Assembly: GCA_017642425.1 (NCBI GenBank)
Contig: JAGCPB010000027.1
Span: forward strand, 1 to 43,119
Reading direction: 5' to 3'
Length of the DNA: 43,119 nucleotides
Source: Bacteroidaceae bacterium
Lineage (GTDB): Bacteria > Bacteroidota > Bacteroidia > Bacteroidales > Bacteroidaceae
Position numbers and translations under genes: made by a program
Notes under the pieces: model-generated
Database searches by the model: none
Seen by the model: only the letters and a program-made list of their open reading frames with translations
What the model was told of the DNA's origin: nothing
In this document: one piece after another, positions 18,007 to 26,788 of the stretch
Layout: each line of letters begins with the position of its first letter
Numbering within the stretch: position 1 is the first letter of the stretch

Positions 18007-18525
18007 TTACCAGCCGAATGCGTGTTCATCCTTCATCCACTTGCCCTGCACCTTGAGTACATGTTCCAGAACATCACGGACACAGCCCTCACCGCCATTA
18101 TACGGTGAAACATATTTGCAGAGTGACTGAATCTCGGGGCATGCATCGGCCGGACAGCAGGGCAGTCCGCACTGGCTCATCACCTGCCAGTCAGGGATAT
18201 CGTCACCCATATAGAGAATCTCCTCCGGTTTTAGGTCATACTTTTGGACAAAGTGGTTGAAATCATTCATCTTGACGCTTGAGCAGATATAGACATCCTT
18301 GATACCCAGCCCCTCGTAGCGCTTGCGGACCTCCTCAACACGGGCACCTGTAATGATGCACAGATGCAGGCCCATCTTAACGGCCAGTTGCATGGCATAG
18401 CCGTCCTTAACGTTTACGGTTCGCACCGGGTCGCCGCTTGGCGAAAGGTTCATTACGGGTTTGCTCAGTACCCCGTCAACATCAAAGATCAGGGCACGGA
18501 TAGAGTTAAGGTCGTAGTTTATCAT
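18007..18525 (-). CDS. KdsC-like HAD phosphatase
   Basis: A 172-residue HAD-superfamily hydrolase of the type C0 (capless) group. The nucleophile motif DVDGVL has Asp15 and Asp17, motif II is the Thr of [11 protein letters not shown], and the metal-binding YMGDDIPDW comes later. This is the family of 3-deoxy-D-manno-octulosonate 8-phosphate phosphatase, which releases KDO for lipopolysaccharide core synthesis. The substrate is not proved, since close relatives act on other sugar phosphates. It overlaps the preceding gene by four bases (ATGA). Confidence 0.85.
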   Translation of the reverse strand: MINYDLNSIRALIFDVDGVLSKPVMNLSPSGDPVRTVNVKDGYAMQLAVKMGLHLCIITGARVEEVRKRYEGLGIKDVYICSSVKMNDFNHFVQKYDLKPEEILYMGDDIPDWQVMSQCGLPCCPADACPEIQSLCKYVSPYNGGEGCVRDVLEHVLKVQGKWMKDEHAFGW

Positions 18526-19292
18526 TTCAGGTCCTTGTTTATGTCAATTGAAATAAGTTTGTATAGCTCAGCATACTCGGGATTGTCCTTGAGCAGTGCC
18601 AGATGCTCATCAATTATCTTGCGGTCACCGCGGACTGCAGGTCCGGTCTGGGCATCATGGGGGTTTATGCTCTCTACCTTTCGGGCGGTCTCACGCACCA
18701 GCGGCAGCATCACACGGAAAGGCACGCCTTCGGTTGCCAGCAGCTGCTCTGCGATTGCGTACATGTGGTTGCTGAAATTGCAGGTAAACACCGCTGCCAG
18801 ATGCAGTTTCTTACGGCCCTCCGAACTCAGCGGAGTGACATCGGGAGAGACGGAAAGAGCCAGTCCCCTAATGCTTTCAAGTACCGGAGCCGATGAGCCC
18901 TCAATGAACAGCGGCACCTGGCTCCAGTCAATCCTGCTCTCTTTTGAGAATGTCTGCATTGGGTAGAGCACGCCATACTTAAAAGCACCGGCCTCACGCC
19001 AGATATCCATAGGAACGCTTCCGGCGGTATGCATAAGCAATGCACCTTTAAGAGTGTCAGCAATTGCAGGAGCCAGCTCCTTAAGGGCATCGTCCTTAAG
19101 CATCACTATTGCGGCATCCGATGCCGGAACCGCTTTAATATCTGTTGTATATATAGTGCCAAGACGGTCTCCCAGAATACATGCAGATTCCACCGTACGG
19201 CTGTAAACCACCGTTATATCATGCCCGGCCTCCTTGAGTCTGGGACCCAGGCACGTAGCTACTTTTCCAGCTCCTATCAGCGCAATCTTCAT
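18522..19292 (-). CDS. DUF2520 Rossmann-fold oxidoreductase-like protein
   Basis: A 256-residue protein with an N-terminal NAD(P)-binding Rossmann fold ([11 protein letters not shown], residues 6-16) of the F420/ProC-like type. The helical C-terminal part is DUF2520, with the segment around [17 protein letters not shown]. It resembles pyrroline-5-carboxylate or ketopantoate reductases in layout, but its substrate is unknown. It starts one base after the nitroreductase gene and overlaps the KdsC-like gene, so the group is tightly coupled. Such proteins regularly sit beside KdsC and Maf genes in Bacteroidales. Confidence 0.82.
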   Translation of the reverse strand: MKIALIGAGKVATCLGPRLKEAGHDITVVYSRTVESACILGDRLGTIYTTDIKAVPASDAAIVMLKDDALKELAPAIADTLKGALLMHTAGSVPMDIWREAGAFKYGVLYPMQTFSKESRIDWSQVPLFIEGSSAPVLESIRGLALSVSPDVTPLSSEGRKKLHLAAVFTCNFSNHMYAIAEQLLATEGVPFRVMLPLVRETARKVESINPHDAQTGPAVRGDRKIIDEHLALLKDNPEYAELYKLISIDINKDLK

Positions 19293-19293
19293 C

Positions 19294-19830
19294 TTAGAAC
19301 TTTCCCCAGTGAACCTTACTCCACTCTATCTTATCATCCTCATAGGGTTTGCGGTCCATATTCTTATGACCGAACCCCACTATGCACAGAGGCTCATACT
19401 GTTCCGGTACGCCCAGCAACTCGGCTAGGTACTGCTTGGTGGACTTGCCGTCGGCACCAAAGCGGCCGCGCTGATGGCACCAGCAACTGCCCAGTCCCAG
19501 GTCCTCGGCCTGCAGCTGCATATCTATGGCTGCAATGGAGCAGTCCTCAACCCAGCAGTCACTCTTGGAGGAATCACCCAGCACCACTACCGCAAACACG
19601 GCCTCGGCCAGGAAACCGGACCCCATCTCACGGCTCTTGGAGAGTGCCTCCAGTACGGCAGGGTCATCAACTGCCACAAACTCCCACCCGCGGTTGTTCT
19701 TGGCGGTGGGTGAAATCAGGGCCGCACGCAGGATTGTCTTCTTCTGCTCCTCGGTCAGTTTCTCTGTGGTGAACTTGCGCATGCTCCTGCGCGTGGCTAT
19801 AAGATTACTGAACTTATCCATATACTGCAA
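19294..19830 (-). CDS. nitroreductase-family flavoprotein
   Basis: A 178-residue FMN-dependent nitroreductase. It has the RRSMRKF start (residues 14-20), the ISPTAKNNRGWEFV motif (about 35-48) and a GLGSCWCHQRGRF loop. Family members reduce nitro compounds, quinones or flavins with NAD(P)H; the physiological substrate cannot be read. Two in-frame ATGs are close: 19830 and 19821. The second leaves a more usual leader after a CGAATATA box (minus strand TATATTCG, 19845-19852) and may be the true start. It is the first gene of the nitroreductase-DUF2520-KdsC-Maf-GH43 run. Confidence 0.85.
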   Translation of the reverse strand: MQYMDKFSNLIATRRSMRKFTTEKLTEEQKKTILRAALISPTAKNNRGWEFVAVDDPAVLEALSKSREMGSGFLAEAVFAVVVLGDSSKSDCWVEDCSIAAIDMQLQAEDLGLGSCWCHQRGRFGADGKSTKQYLAELLGVPEQYEPLCIVGFGHKNMDRKPYEDDKIEWSKVHWGKF

Positions 19831-19844
19831 ATATTTTGGTTTTG

Positions 19845-19852
19845 CGAATATA
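19845..19852 (-). promoter_or_regulatory. possible -7 box of the nitroreductase operon
   Basis: The minus strand reads TATATTCG, one base off TAnnTTTG. No clear -33 element is seen. It is the best candidate upstream of the five-gene run. Confidence 0.35.
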
Positions 19853-19909
19853 ATAAGAAAATCCCGCCCGACATATACTTTGAGAGGTTATTTTGCGTTT
19901 AATGAATGA

Positions 19910-22330
19910 ATGGATTCTATACGACGTACATTCTCCAGGGAGTGCCGCAAAACGCTCCTTCTGTTGGCTGTCTGCATTGCAATACCGGTGCAGGCACGCC
20001 GTGTGCATATCTACGGACGTGTCTATGACGAATCGGGCCAGCCGGTAGAACTTGCCACAATCAACGAGGAAAAAACACTTCACTCCGCCATGACAAACCT
20101 CAAGGGCGAGTATTCGTTCAATGTCAACACTCAGACCGATACGCTGAACCTGATATTCCGCATGGTAGGTCACGAGACGCGCCGCCGCACACTTATCAGC
20201 CCTCCCGATACCGTACGGCTGGACATGTTGCTACCCACATCAAATTATACCCTCGAGAACGTTGACATAAACGCCACGCGACGCCAGACCGACGGTATGC
20301 AGCAGATAAACTCCGAAGAACTCCGTTTTACTGCCGATGCAAACGGCGGCTCCGTGGAGTCTATCATAGCCACCCAGGCCGGCGTAAGCACTCACAATGA
20401 ACTGAGCAGCCAGTACAACGTGCGAGGCGGAAACTTTGACGAGAACAGCGTCTATGTGAACGGAACCGAGATACTGCGTCCGCTGCTGGTACGCGCCGGA
20501 CAGCAGGAGGGCTTGAGCTTTATCAACCCAGATATGGTAGAGTCCATAAGTTTCTCCACAGGCGGATTCAGCGTAGCCTACGGCGACAAGATGTCATCGG
20601 TACTGGACATTACATACCGCAAGCCTAAAGGATTCGAGTCTGTCCTGACCGCCAGCTTGCTTGGGGCAAGCGCATATGTGGGTACCGGAAATGACAGGTT
20701 CAGTTTCTCCGGCAGCATACGCTACAAGACCACAAGCTACCTGCTTGGTACTCTGGACACAAAAGGTGAATATGACCCTTCATTTACAGATTATCAGGCA
20801 TATCTGTGCTGGACACCCGACAGCAAATGGGAGATTGGAGTCATAGGGAATGCCGCAGTCAACAACTATAATTTCACTCCTACAGACCGCAATACGAGTT
20901 TCGGCACAGCCAAGAACCCCAAGCATTTCAAGGTATATTATGATGGCTGGGAGAAAGACCGCTTCAACACACTGTTCGGGGCACTTGACATAAAGCGTCT
21001 GGAGGAAAGGTCTGTCTATCGTTTCAACCTGTCGGCATTCAGGAGCCACGAGAGTGAATCATTTGACATACTGAGCCAATACTGGCTTGACGAGGGCAGT
21101 TCCAATGAAAGTCTGGCCGTTGGCTCGTTCATGCAGCATGCCCGCAACCGGCTCAAGTCTACAGTATATACCGCGTCTTTCAAAGGCAGTCACACAACAG
21201 ACCTTATGGGTAGCATAAACTGGGGGCTTGAATACCGCCACGAGAGTGTCGATGACCACATGCGTGAATGGGAAATGCGTGACTCTGCGGGCTATACACT
21301 ACCCTACACCCAGACCGGTCCCATGGAGATGATATATTCCCTCAAGTCTGACCACGGCGTTTCCAATGACAAGGCCGCCGCATATATCCAGGACACATAC
21401 CGCTTCAGCACATCGGCAGGTCTCTTTACCCTGAATGCAGGAGTAAGGGCGTCATGGTGGAGCTGGAACAGGGAGGTCACCCTAAGCCCCAGGCTGATGG
21501 TTGGATTCACACCAGCCTTCAATGAAGATTTCACCTTCCGTTTCTCTACCGGAGTCTACTACCAGACCCCGTTCTACAAGGAGATAAAGGATACGGTAAA
21601 CACAGGAGGCATCTATCAGGTCAACCTTAACAAAGGGATAAAAGCCCAGCGTTCCGTGCAGTTTGTTTTGGGCGGCGATTATGATTTCAGGGTGTTCAAC
21701 CGGCCATTCAAGTTCACCACAGAGATTTATTACAAGAAGTTGGACCGACTGATTCCGTACAACCTCGATAATGTAAGAATAGTTTACTACGGAGAAAACT
21801 GCGCGCACGGCTATGCGGCAGGCATCGACATGAAACTATACGGAGAGTTTGTACCTGGCACCGCATCGTGGCTCACATTCTCGCTCATGAGTACAAAGGA
21901 GAACATTGGCGGCAAGTGGCTGCCACGCCCCACGGACCAACTCTATAACCTGTCATTATACTTCACTGACTATTTTCCACGCAAGGAGAGCTGGAAAATG
22001 TCACTGCGTTGCACAATGGCTGACGGTCTCCCCTTCGGTCCCACTCACAGCGGCCGTGAAAAGCAGGTGTTCAGAGCCCCCGCATACAAGCGTGTGGACA
22101 TAGGGCTCTCATATAAAATCTTTGATTACAGCAAGCATCCGCACGTATATGGTAAGTCAGGATTTTTCAAAGACATTTGGACCGGTGTTGACTGCCTGAA
22201 CCTTCTGGGCATCAACAATGTCAACTCCTACTACTGGATCACCGATATCCAGAACACCCAATTTGCCGTACCCAACTACCTTACCGGCCGTCAGCTCAAC
22301 CTGAGAATAATCGCAAATATCAGCAGATAG
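19910..22330 (+). CDS. TonB-dependent outer-membrane receptor
   Basis: An 806-residue receptor. A signal peptide (about residues 1-29, with an Arg-rich start) precedes a carboxypeptidase-regulatory-like domain (about 32-108, VHIYGRVYDESGQPVELATI). The plug (about 115-230) contains QYNVRGGNFDENSVYVNG and a GGFSVAYGDKMSSVLDI end. The rest is the 22-strand barrel with alternating aromatic strands. It is shorter than SusC and has no SusD gene beside it, so it is more likely an importer of a chelate, cofactor or small peptide than a canonical polysaccharide SusC. It is transcribed alone and converges on the fused oxidoreductase gene with only seven bases between the stops. Confidence 0.9.
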   Translation: MDSIRRTFSRECRKTLLLLAVCIAIPVQARRVHIYGRVYDESGQPVELATINEEKTLHSAMTNLKGEYSFNVNTQTDTLNLIFRMVGHETRRRTLISPPDTVRLDMLLPTSNYTLENVDINATRRQTDGMQQINSEELRFTADANGGSVESIIATQAGVSTHNELSSQYNVRGGNFDENSVYVNGTEILRPLLVRAGQQEGLSFINPDMVESISFSTGGFSVAYGDKMSSVLDITYRKPKGFESVLTASLLGASAYVGTGNDRFSFSGSIRYKTTSYLLGTLDTKGEYDPSFTDYQAYLCWTPDSKWEIGVIGNAAVNNYNFTPTDRNTSFGTAKNPKHFKVYYDGWEKDRFNTLFGALDIKRLEERSVYRFNLSAFRSHESESFDILSQYWLDEGSSNESLAVGSFMQHARNRLKSTVYTASFKGSHTTDLMGSINWGLEYRHESVDDHMREWEMRDSAGYTLPYTQTGPMEMIYSLKSDHGVSNDKAAAYIQDTYRFSTSAGLFTLNAGVRASWWSWNREVTLSPRLMVGFTPAFNEDFTFRFSTGVYYQTPFYKEIKDTVNTGGIYQVNLNKGIKAQRSVQFVLGGDYDFRVFNRPFKFTTEIYYKKLDRLIPYNLDNVRIVYYGENCAHGYAAGIDMKLYGEFVPGTASWLTFSLMSTKENIGGKWLPRPTDQLYNLSLYFTDYFPRKESWKMSLRCTMADGLPFGPTHSGREKQVFRAPAYKRVDIGLSYKIFDYSKHPHVYGKSGFFKDIWTGVDCLNLLGINNVNSYYWITDIQNTQFAVPNYLTGRQLNLRIIANISR

Positions 22331-22337
22331 CGCCGTC

Positions 22338-24683
22338 TCACTTGGAAAGTGAGGCATGCATTGAAGCTGCGGCACGGCGGCCGTCACCCATGGCTAGGAT
22401 TACTGTTGCACCTCCGCGGACGATGTCACCACCTGCAAATATGGTAGGTATTGATGACTGCATGTTGTCGTTTACTGCGATGGTGTTCTTGCGGCCAAGC
22501 TCCAGACCCTCGATTGACTTGGGAACAATCGGGTTTGGTGATACACCAACTGCTACGATTACCATATCAACATCGATTGTGATGGTCTGGCCGGTGGGAA
22601 CCGGGCTGCGGCGGCCGCTTGCATCGGGCTCGCCAAGCTCCATCTTCTCCAGGACAGCCTGCTTTACGCGACCGTTCTCATCGCCGATGTAACGGATGGG
22701 GTTGTGCAGTGTCATGAACTCTACACCCTCTTCTTTGGCGTGCTTGACCTCCTCCAGACGGGCAGGCATCTCCTCCTCGCTGCGGCGGTAAACGATCATG
22801 GCGCGCTCGGCACCCAGACGGAGGGCGGTGCGGACAGAGTCCATAGCGGTGTTACCGCCACCTACTATCATCATCTTCTTACCGAAGGTGACAGGGGTAT
22901 CGGAATCCTGGCTGGCGGCATCCATAAGGTTGACGCGGGTCAGGTACTCGTTTGATGACATTATATTGATAAGGTTCTCACCCTCAATGTTCATGAAGTT
23001 GGGCAGACCGGCACCTGAGCCAACGAATATGCCCTTGTAGCCCTCAGCCTCAAGCTCGCTTACCTTGATGGTCTTGCCTACGATGCAGTCCTTAACGAAC
23101 TTGACACCCATCTTCTGCAGGTTCTCGATCTCGACGTCAACGATCTTGTTGGGCAGACGGAACTCAGGAATACCGTACTTGAGCACACCGCCGATCTCAT
23201 GCAGGGCCTCGAATACGGTTACGTCATAACCGAACTTGGCCATATCACCAGCGAATGAGAGGCCCGAAGGACCTGAACCGATTACGGCAATCTTCTTTCC
23301 GTTGGGTGCTGCAACCTCAGGAACCGATATGTTGCCGCTCTCACGCTCGTAATCGGCAGCAAAGCGCTCCAGATAACCGATGGCAACAGGCTTCTTACCC
23401 ATTTTAAGGTGTATGCACTTGCTCTCGCACTGCTTTTCCTGGGGGCAAACGCGGCCGCAGACGGCGGGCAGGGCGCTGGTGTGCTTGAGCACCTTGGCGG
23501 CAGCCAGATAGTTACCGCGCTCTATATTCTTGATGAATGAAGGAATCTCAATGTTTACTGGGCAACCCTCCATGCAGGACGGATTTGCGCAGTCAAGACA
23601 GCGCTTGGCCTCAAGCAAGGCCTGTTCCTCAGTCAGTCCCTGGTTAACCTCCTCACGGCGGCTGTGACGACGGTAGTCAGGTGCCAGCTCGTTCATCACG
23701 CAGCGCTCAATGGCTGTGCGGTCCTTGGGTTTCATTGTGCCGCGCAGGTCAACTCTCCACTGGGCGTTGCGGTCAGTCAGGACCTCAATGGGCTCTACCT
23801 CTGCCTTAGCCTTGCTGTCACAGCTGCAGGCAGCCTTATCAACAGCGGGAGCGGCAGCAGCAACTGACTCCTCGAGCTTTTTCATCTCCTCACGCTCAAT
23901 CTCCTTGAATGCGCCCATACGCTTCATCATTCCGTCCCAGTCAACCTCATGACCGTCAAATTCCGGACCGTCCACGCATACGAACCTGGTCTTGCCGCCT
24001 ACGCTTACACGGCAGGCACCGCACATACCGGTACCGTCCACCATGATGGTGTTCAGGGATACATCGGTAGAGATCTCATATTTCTTGGTGAGCAGGCAGC
24101 AGAACTTCATCATAATGGCGGGGCCGATGGCAAAGCACTTGTCAACCTTCTCGCGCTGTATGACCTCTTCCATGCCTACGGTTACCACACCCTTGTTACC
24201 GTATGATCCGTCATCGGTCATGATGATGGTCTCATCGGCATACTTGCGTACCTCATCCTCAAGAATGATGAGCTCCTTGGTACGGCCTGCAAGAACGGCT
24301 ATCACCTTGTTGCCGGCCTCTTTCAAAGCCTTGATGATGGGGAGCATGGGAGCTGTTCCCACACCTCCGCCGGCGCACAGGACTGTACCGAATTTTTCAA
24401 TATGGGTAGCCTGGCCCAGAGGACCTACCACGTCAGTGATCATATCGCCAACCTCCAACTTGCAGAGACGGTTGGTTGAAAGTCCGATGCGTTGTACAAC
24501 CAGTGTGATAGTGCCGCGCTTGACATCAGAATCAGCAATTGTGAGCGGAATACGCTCACCTTTCTCACCGATGCGGATGATTACGAAATGGCCGGCCCTG
24601 CGTGACTTTGCAATGAGCGGAGCCTCAACTTCAAACTTGAAAACGTTCTCTGAAAACTGCTGTTTGGATACAATCCTGTTCAT
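22338..24683 (-). CDS. fused NfnA-NfnB/SudBA-type NADPH oxidoreductase
   Basis: A 781-residue fusion. Residues 1-270 are a ferredoxin-reductase-like flavoprotein (NAD-binding LCAGGGVGTAPML) with the PyrK-type [2Fe-2S] motif GMCGACRVSVGG and a third Cys in RFVCVDG. An Ala/Lys/Glu linker follows. From about 320 on it is a GltD-like NADPH subunit, with Cys-rich Fe-S motifs (CLDCANPSCMEGCP; CGRVCPQEKQCESKC) and Rossmann motifs GSGPSG and GGGNTAMD. This equals NfnA plus NfnB, an electron-bifurcating NADH/ferredoxin:NADP+ enzyme, or sulfide dehydrogenase SudBA. The frame opens at 24734, but the -7 box at 24723-24730 lies inside that extension, so ATG 24683 is chosen. Confidence 0.88.
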   Translation of the reverse strand: MNRIVSKQQFSENVFKFEVEAPLIAKSRRAGHFVIIRIGEKGERIPLTIADSDVKRGTITLVVQRIGLSTNRLCKLEVGDMITDVVGPLGQATHIEKFGTVLCAGGGVGTAPMLPIIKALKEAGNKVIAVLAGRTKELIILEDEVRKYADETIIMTDDGSYGNKGVVTVGMEEVIQREKVDKCFAIGPAIMMKFCCLLTKKYEISTDVSLNTIMVDGTGMCGACRVSVGGKTRFVCVDGPEFDGHEVDWDGMMKRMGAFKEIEREEMKKLEESVAAAAPAVDKAACSCDSKAKAEVEPIEVLTDRNAQWRVDLRGTMKPKDRTAIERCVMNELAPDYRRHSRREEVNQGLTEEQALLEAKRCLDCANPSCMEGCPVNIEIPSFIKNIERGNYLAAAKVLKHTSALPAVCGRVCPQEKQCESKCIHLKMGKKPVAIGYLERFAADYERESGNISVPEVAAPNGKKIAVIGSGPSGLSFAGDMAKFGYDVTVFEALHEIGGVLKYGIPEFRLPNKIVDVEIENLQKMGVKFVKDCIVGKTIKVSELEAEGYKGIFVGSGAGLPNFMNIEGENLINIMSSNEYLTRVNLMDAASQDSDTPVTFGKKMMIVGGGNTAMDSVRTALRLGAERAMIVYRRSEEEMPARLEEVKHAKEEGVEFMTLHNPIRYIGDENGRVKQAVLEKMELGEPDASGRRSPVPTGQTITIDVDMVIVAVGVSPNPIVPKSIEGLELGRKNTIAVNDNMQSSIPTIFAGGDIVRGGATVILAMGDGRRAAASMHASLSK

Positions 24684-24722
24684 ATATAGGTTATTTTTTA
24701 TGCATTCCGCTTTTTTGTCGCG

Positions 24723-24730
24723 CAAAGTTA
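24723..24730 (-). promoter_or_regulatory. -7 box of the Nfn-like gene, decides its start
   Basis: The minus strand reads TAACTTTG, an exact TAnnTTTG match. Transcription would begin near 24717, after the upstream-most in-frame ATG (24734) and before the ATG at 24683, which rules out the longer reading. Confidence 0.6.
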
Positions 24731-24743
24731 CCAATTAAAGTTT

Positions 24744-24774
24744 TTTGTGATTATATTTGTGTTTACTAATTTTG
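24744..24774 (+). promoter_or_regulatory. promoter of the glycogen operon
   Basis: TTTG (24744-24747)-N19-TAATTTTG (24767-24774) is a full match to the Bacteroidetes consensus. The start would be near 24781, giving a leader of about 60 bases. A second box, TATATTTG at 24752-24759, has no good -33 partner. Confidence 0.7.
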
Positions 24775-24843
24775 ATAAAGGACTGATATTTTGCATTTAT
24801 TTGCAAAAACATCGGATAACAAATAAGTATTTATACAAAATCA

Positions 24844-26781
24844 ATGAGCTATCTGCGTTTTGAAAAGACCCTGATGACCAATCTGGAAGAGACGCTTCCA
24901 AGAGAGATCCTGCGCACCAACCGGTCGGGCGCCTACCACTGCACCACGATAGTGGACTGCAACACCCGCAAGTATCATGGCCTGCTGGTGGTCCCACTAC
25001 CGGAACTGGACGATGAGAACCATGTGCTGCTGTCCTCATTGGACGAAACGGTCATTCAGCACGGGGCAGAATTCAATCTGGGCCTGCACCAGTATTGGGG
25101 GTATAATTTCAGCCCCAAGGGTCATAAGTATATACGTGAATTCAACTGTGACAAGGTGCCAACCACCATATACCGTGTAGGTGGCGTGCTGCTCAAGAAG
25201 GAGAAACTCTTTGAGCATAATGAAAACCGCATACTTATACGATATACACTTCTGGACTGCCATTCAGAGACCACTCTGCGTTTCCAGCCGTTCCTGGCTT
25301 TCCGCAGCGTTCGCCAGTTCACTCATGAGAACAGCAACGCCCGCCGTGACTATGAAATGGTGGAGAACGGCATAAAGACCTCCATGTATCCGGGATATCC
25401 GGAACTCTACATGCAGTTCAGCAAGGAGAATGAATTCGTATTCCGCCCCGACTGGTACCGCAAGTTTGAGTACTCCAAGGAGCTGGAACGTGGTTATGAG
25501 TTCAATGAGGACCTGTATGTGCCCGGTTACTTTGAGATGCCGATAAAGAAAGGTGAGAGCATAGTCTTCTCAGCCGGCTTATCGGAGGTAAAGACCAAAG
25601 GACTGAAGCGTACGTTCACGGTTGAGGCCAATGAGCGCACACCGCGTGACAATTTCTATCACTGCCTTAAGAATGCCGCACACCAGTTCCACAACAAGGT
25701 TGGCGGTCACCATTACGTGCTGGCCGGATATCCGTGGTTCAAGTGCCGCGCACGCGATATGTTCATATCCCTGCCCGGTCTTACCCTTTCGCTAAAGGAG
25801 GTGAATGAGTTTGAAAGTGTAATGAATACCGCTCAGGAGGCTATCCGTGACTTTATCAAGGGCGTGCCCGGCAAGCTCCAGATTTATGAGATTGAGCATC
25901 CCGATGTGCTGCTTTGGGCTGTTTGGGCCATTCAGCAGTATGCCAAGGCGACATCACGTGAACAGGCATGGAACAAGTACGGCAAACTGCTCACTGAGAT
26001 CATGGATTTCCTGCGCCACAACCGTCACTACAACTTCTTCCTGCACAGCAACGGCCTTGTTCATATAAACGGCAAGGAGAAAGCCTCCACATGGATGAAC
26101 TCCACAGCAAACGGTGTTCCCGTGATACCGCGTACAGGTTATGTAGTTGAGATAAACGCCCTCTGGTACAACGCCCTAATGTTCGTGGCTGACCTTACAA
26201 AGGAGTTCGGCAAGCCCGATTACTCAAAGCGTCTTGAGACTCTGGCCGCAAATGCCGGCAAGGCATTCGTCAAGACATTCCTGAACCAGTACGGTTATCT
26301 GTATGATTACGTTGACAAGGATGCCCCTGATTGGAGCGTACGTCCCAACCAGATATTCGCCGTAGCGCTTGATTATTCCCCTCTGGACCTGAAACATCAG
26401 AAGGCTGTGGTGGATATAGTGACCAAGGAACTGCTTACCCCAAAGGGACTGCGTTCTCTCAGCCCCAAGAGCATGGGTTACAACCCCAACTATGTAGGTC
26501 CGCAGCGTGAACGTGACTATGCATACCACCAGGGAACGGCATGGCCCTGGCTGGCAGGTTTCTACTTTGAGGCATACCTTAAGGTGTTCAAGATGAGCGG
26601 GCTCTCATTTGTGGAGCGCCAGATGATAGGATATGAAGATGAGATGACATCTCACTGCATAGGTTCTCTGCCTGAACTGTTTGACGGCAATCCTCCTTTC
26701 AAGGGACGTGGTGCCGTATCATTCGCAATGAATGTGGCCGAGATACTGAGGACAATAAAGATGATTAACGAATTTGAATGA
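24844..26781 (+). CDS. glycogen debranching enzyme (GH133)
   Basis: A 645-residue protein with the two-part layout of bacterial debranching enzymes. The N-terminal beta-rich domain (about residues 20-240, with TNRSGAYHCTTIVDCNTRKYHG-type start motif) is followed by an (alpha/alpha)6 amylo-1,6-glucosidase domain (about 280-640). The latter contains AGYPWFKCRARDMFISLPGL and a YHQGTAWPW loop. It removes branch-point glucose from glycogen. It is first of three glycogen genes; the glycosyltransferase gene follows after seven bases. Confidence 0.9.
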   Translation: MSYLRFEKTLMTNLEETLPREILRTNRSGAYHCTTIVDCNTRKYHGLLVVPLPELDDENHVLLSSLDETVIQHGAEFNLGLHQYWGYNFSPKGHKYIREFNCDKVPTTIYRVGGVLLKKEKLFEHNENRILIRYTLLDCHSETTLRFQPFLAFRSVRQFTHENSNARRDYEMVENGIKTSMYPGYPELYMQFSKENEFVFRPDWYRKFEYSKELERGYEFNEDLYVPGYFEMPIKKGESIVFSAGLSEVKTKGLKRTFTVEANERTPRDNFYHCLKNAAHQFHNKVGGHHYVLAGYPWFKCRARDMFISLPGLTLSLKEVNEFESVMNTAQEAIRDFIKGVPGKLQIYEIEHPDVLLWAVWAIQQYAKATSREQAWNKYGKLLTEIMDFLRHNRHYNFFLHSNGLVHINGKEKASTWMNSTANGVPVIPRTGYVVEINALWYNALMFVADLTKEFGKPDYSKRLETLAANAGKAFVKTFLNQYGYLYDYVDKDAPDWSVRPNQIFAVALDYSPLDLKHQKAVVDIVTKELLTPKGLRSLSPKSMGYNPNYVGPQRERDYAYHQGTAWPWLAGFYFEAYLKVFKMSGLSFVERQMIGYEDEMTSHCIGSLPELFDGNPPFKGRGAVSFAMNVAEILRTIKMINEFE

Positions 26782-26788
26782 CAACAAT

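Noticed and set aside
23992-24738. 248-codon open frame opposite the Nfn-like gene
   Set aside because: Antisense shadow rich in Pro, Ser, Thr and Met, without motifs; it covers the promoter of the real gene.
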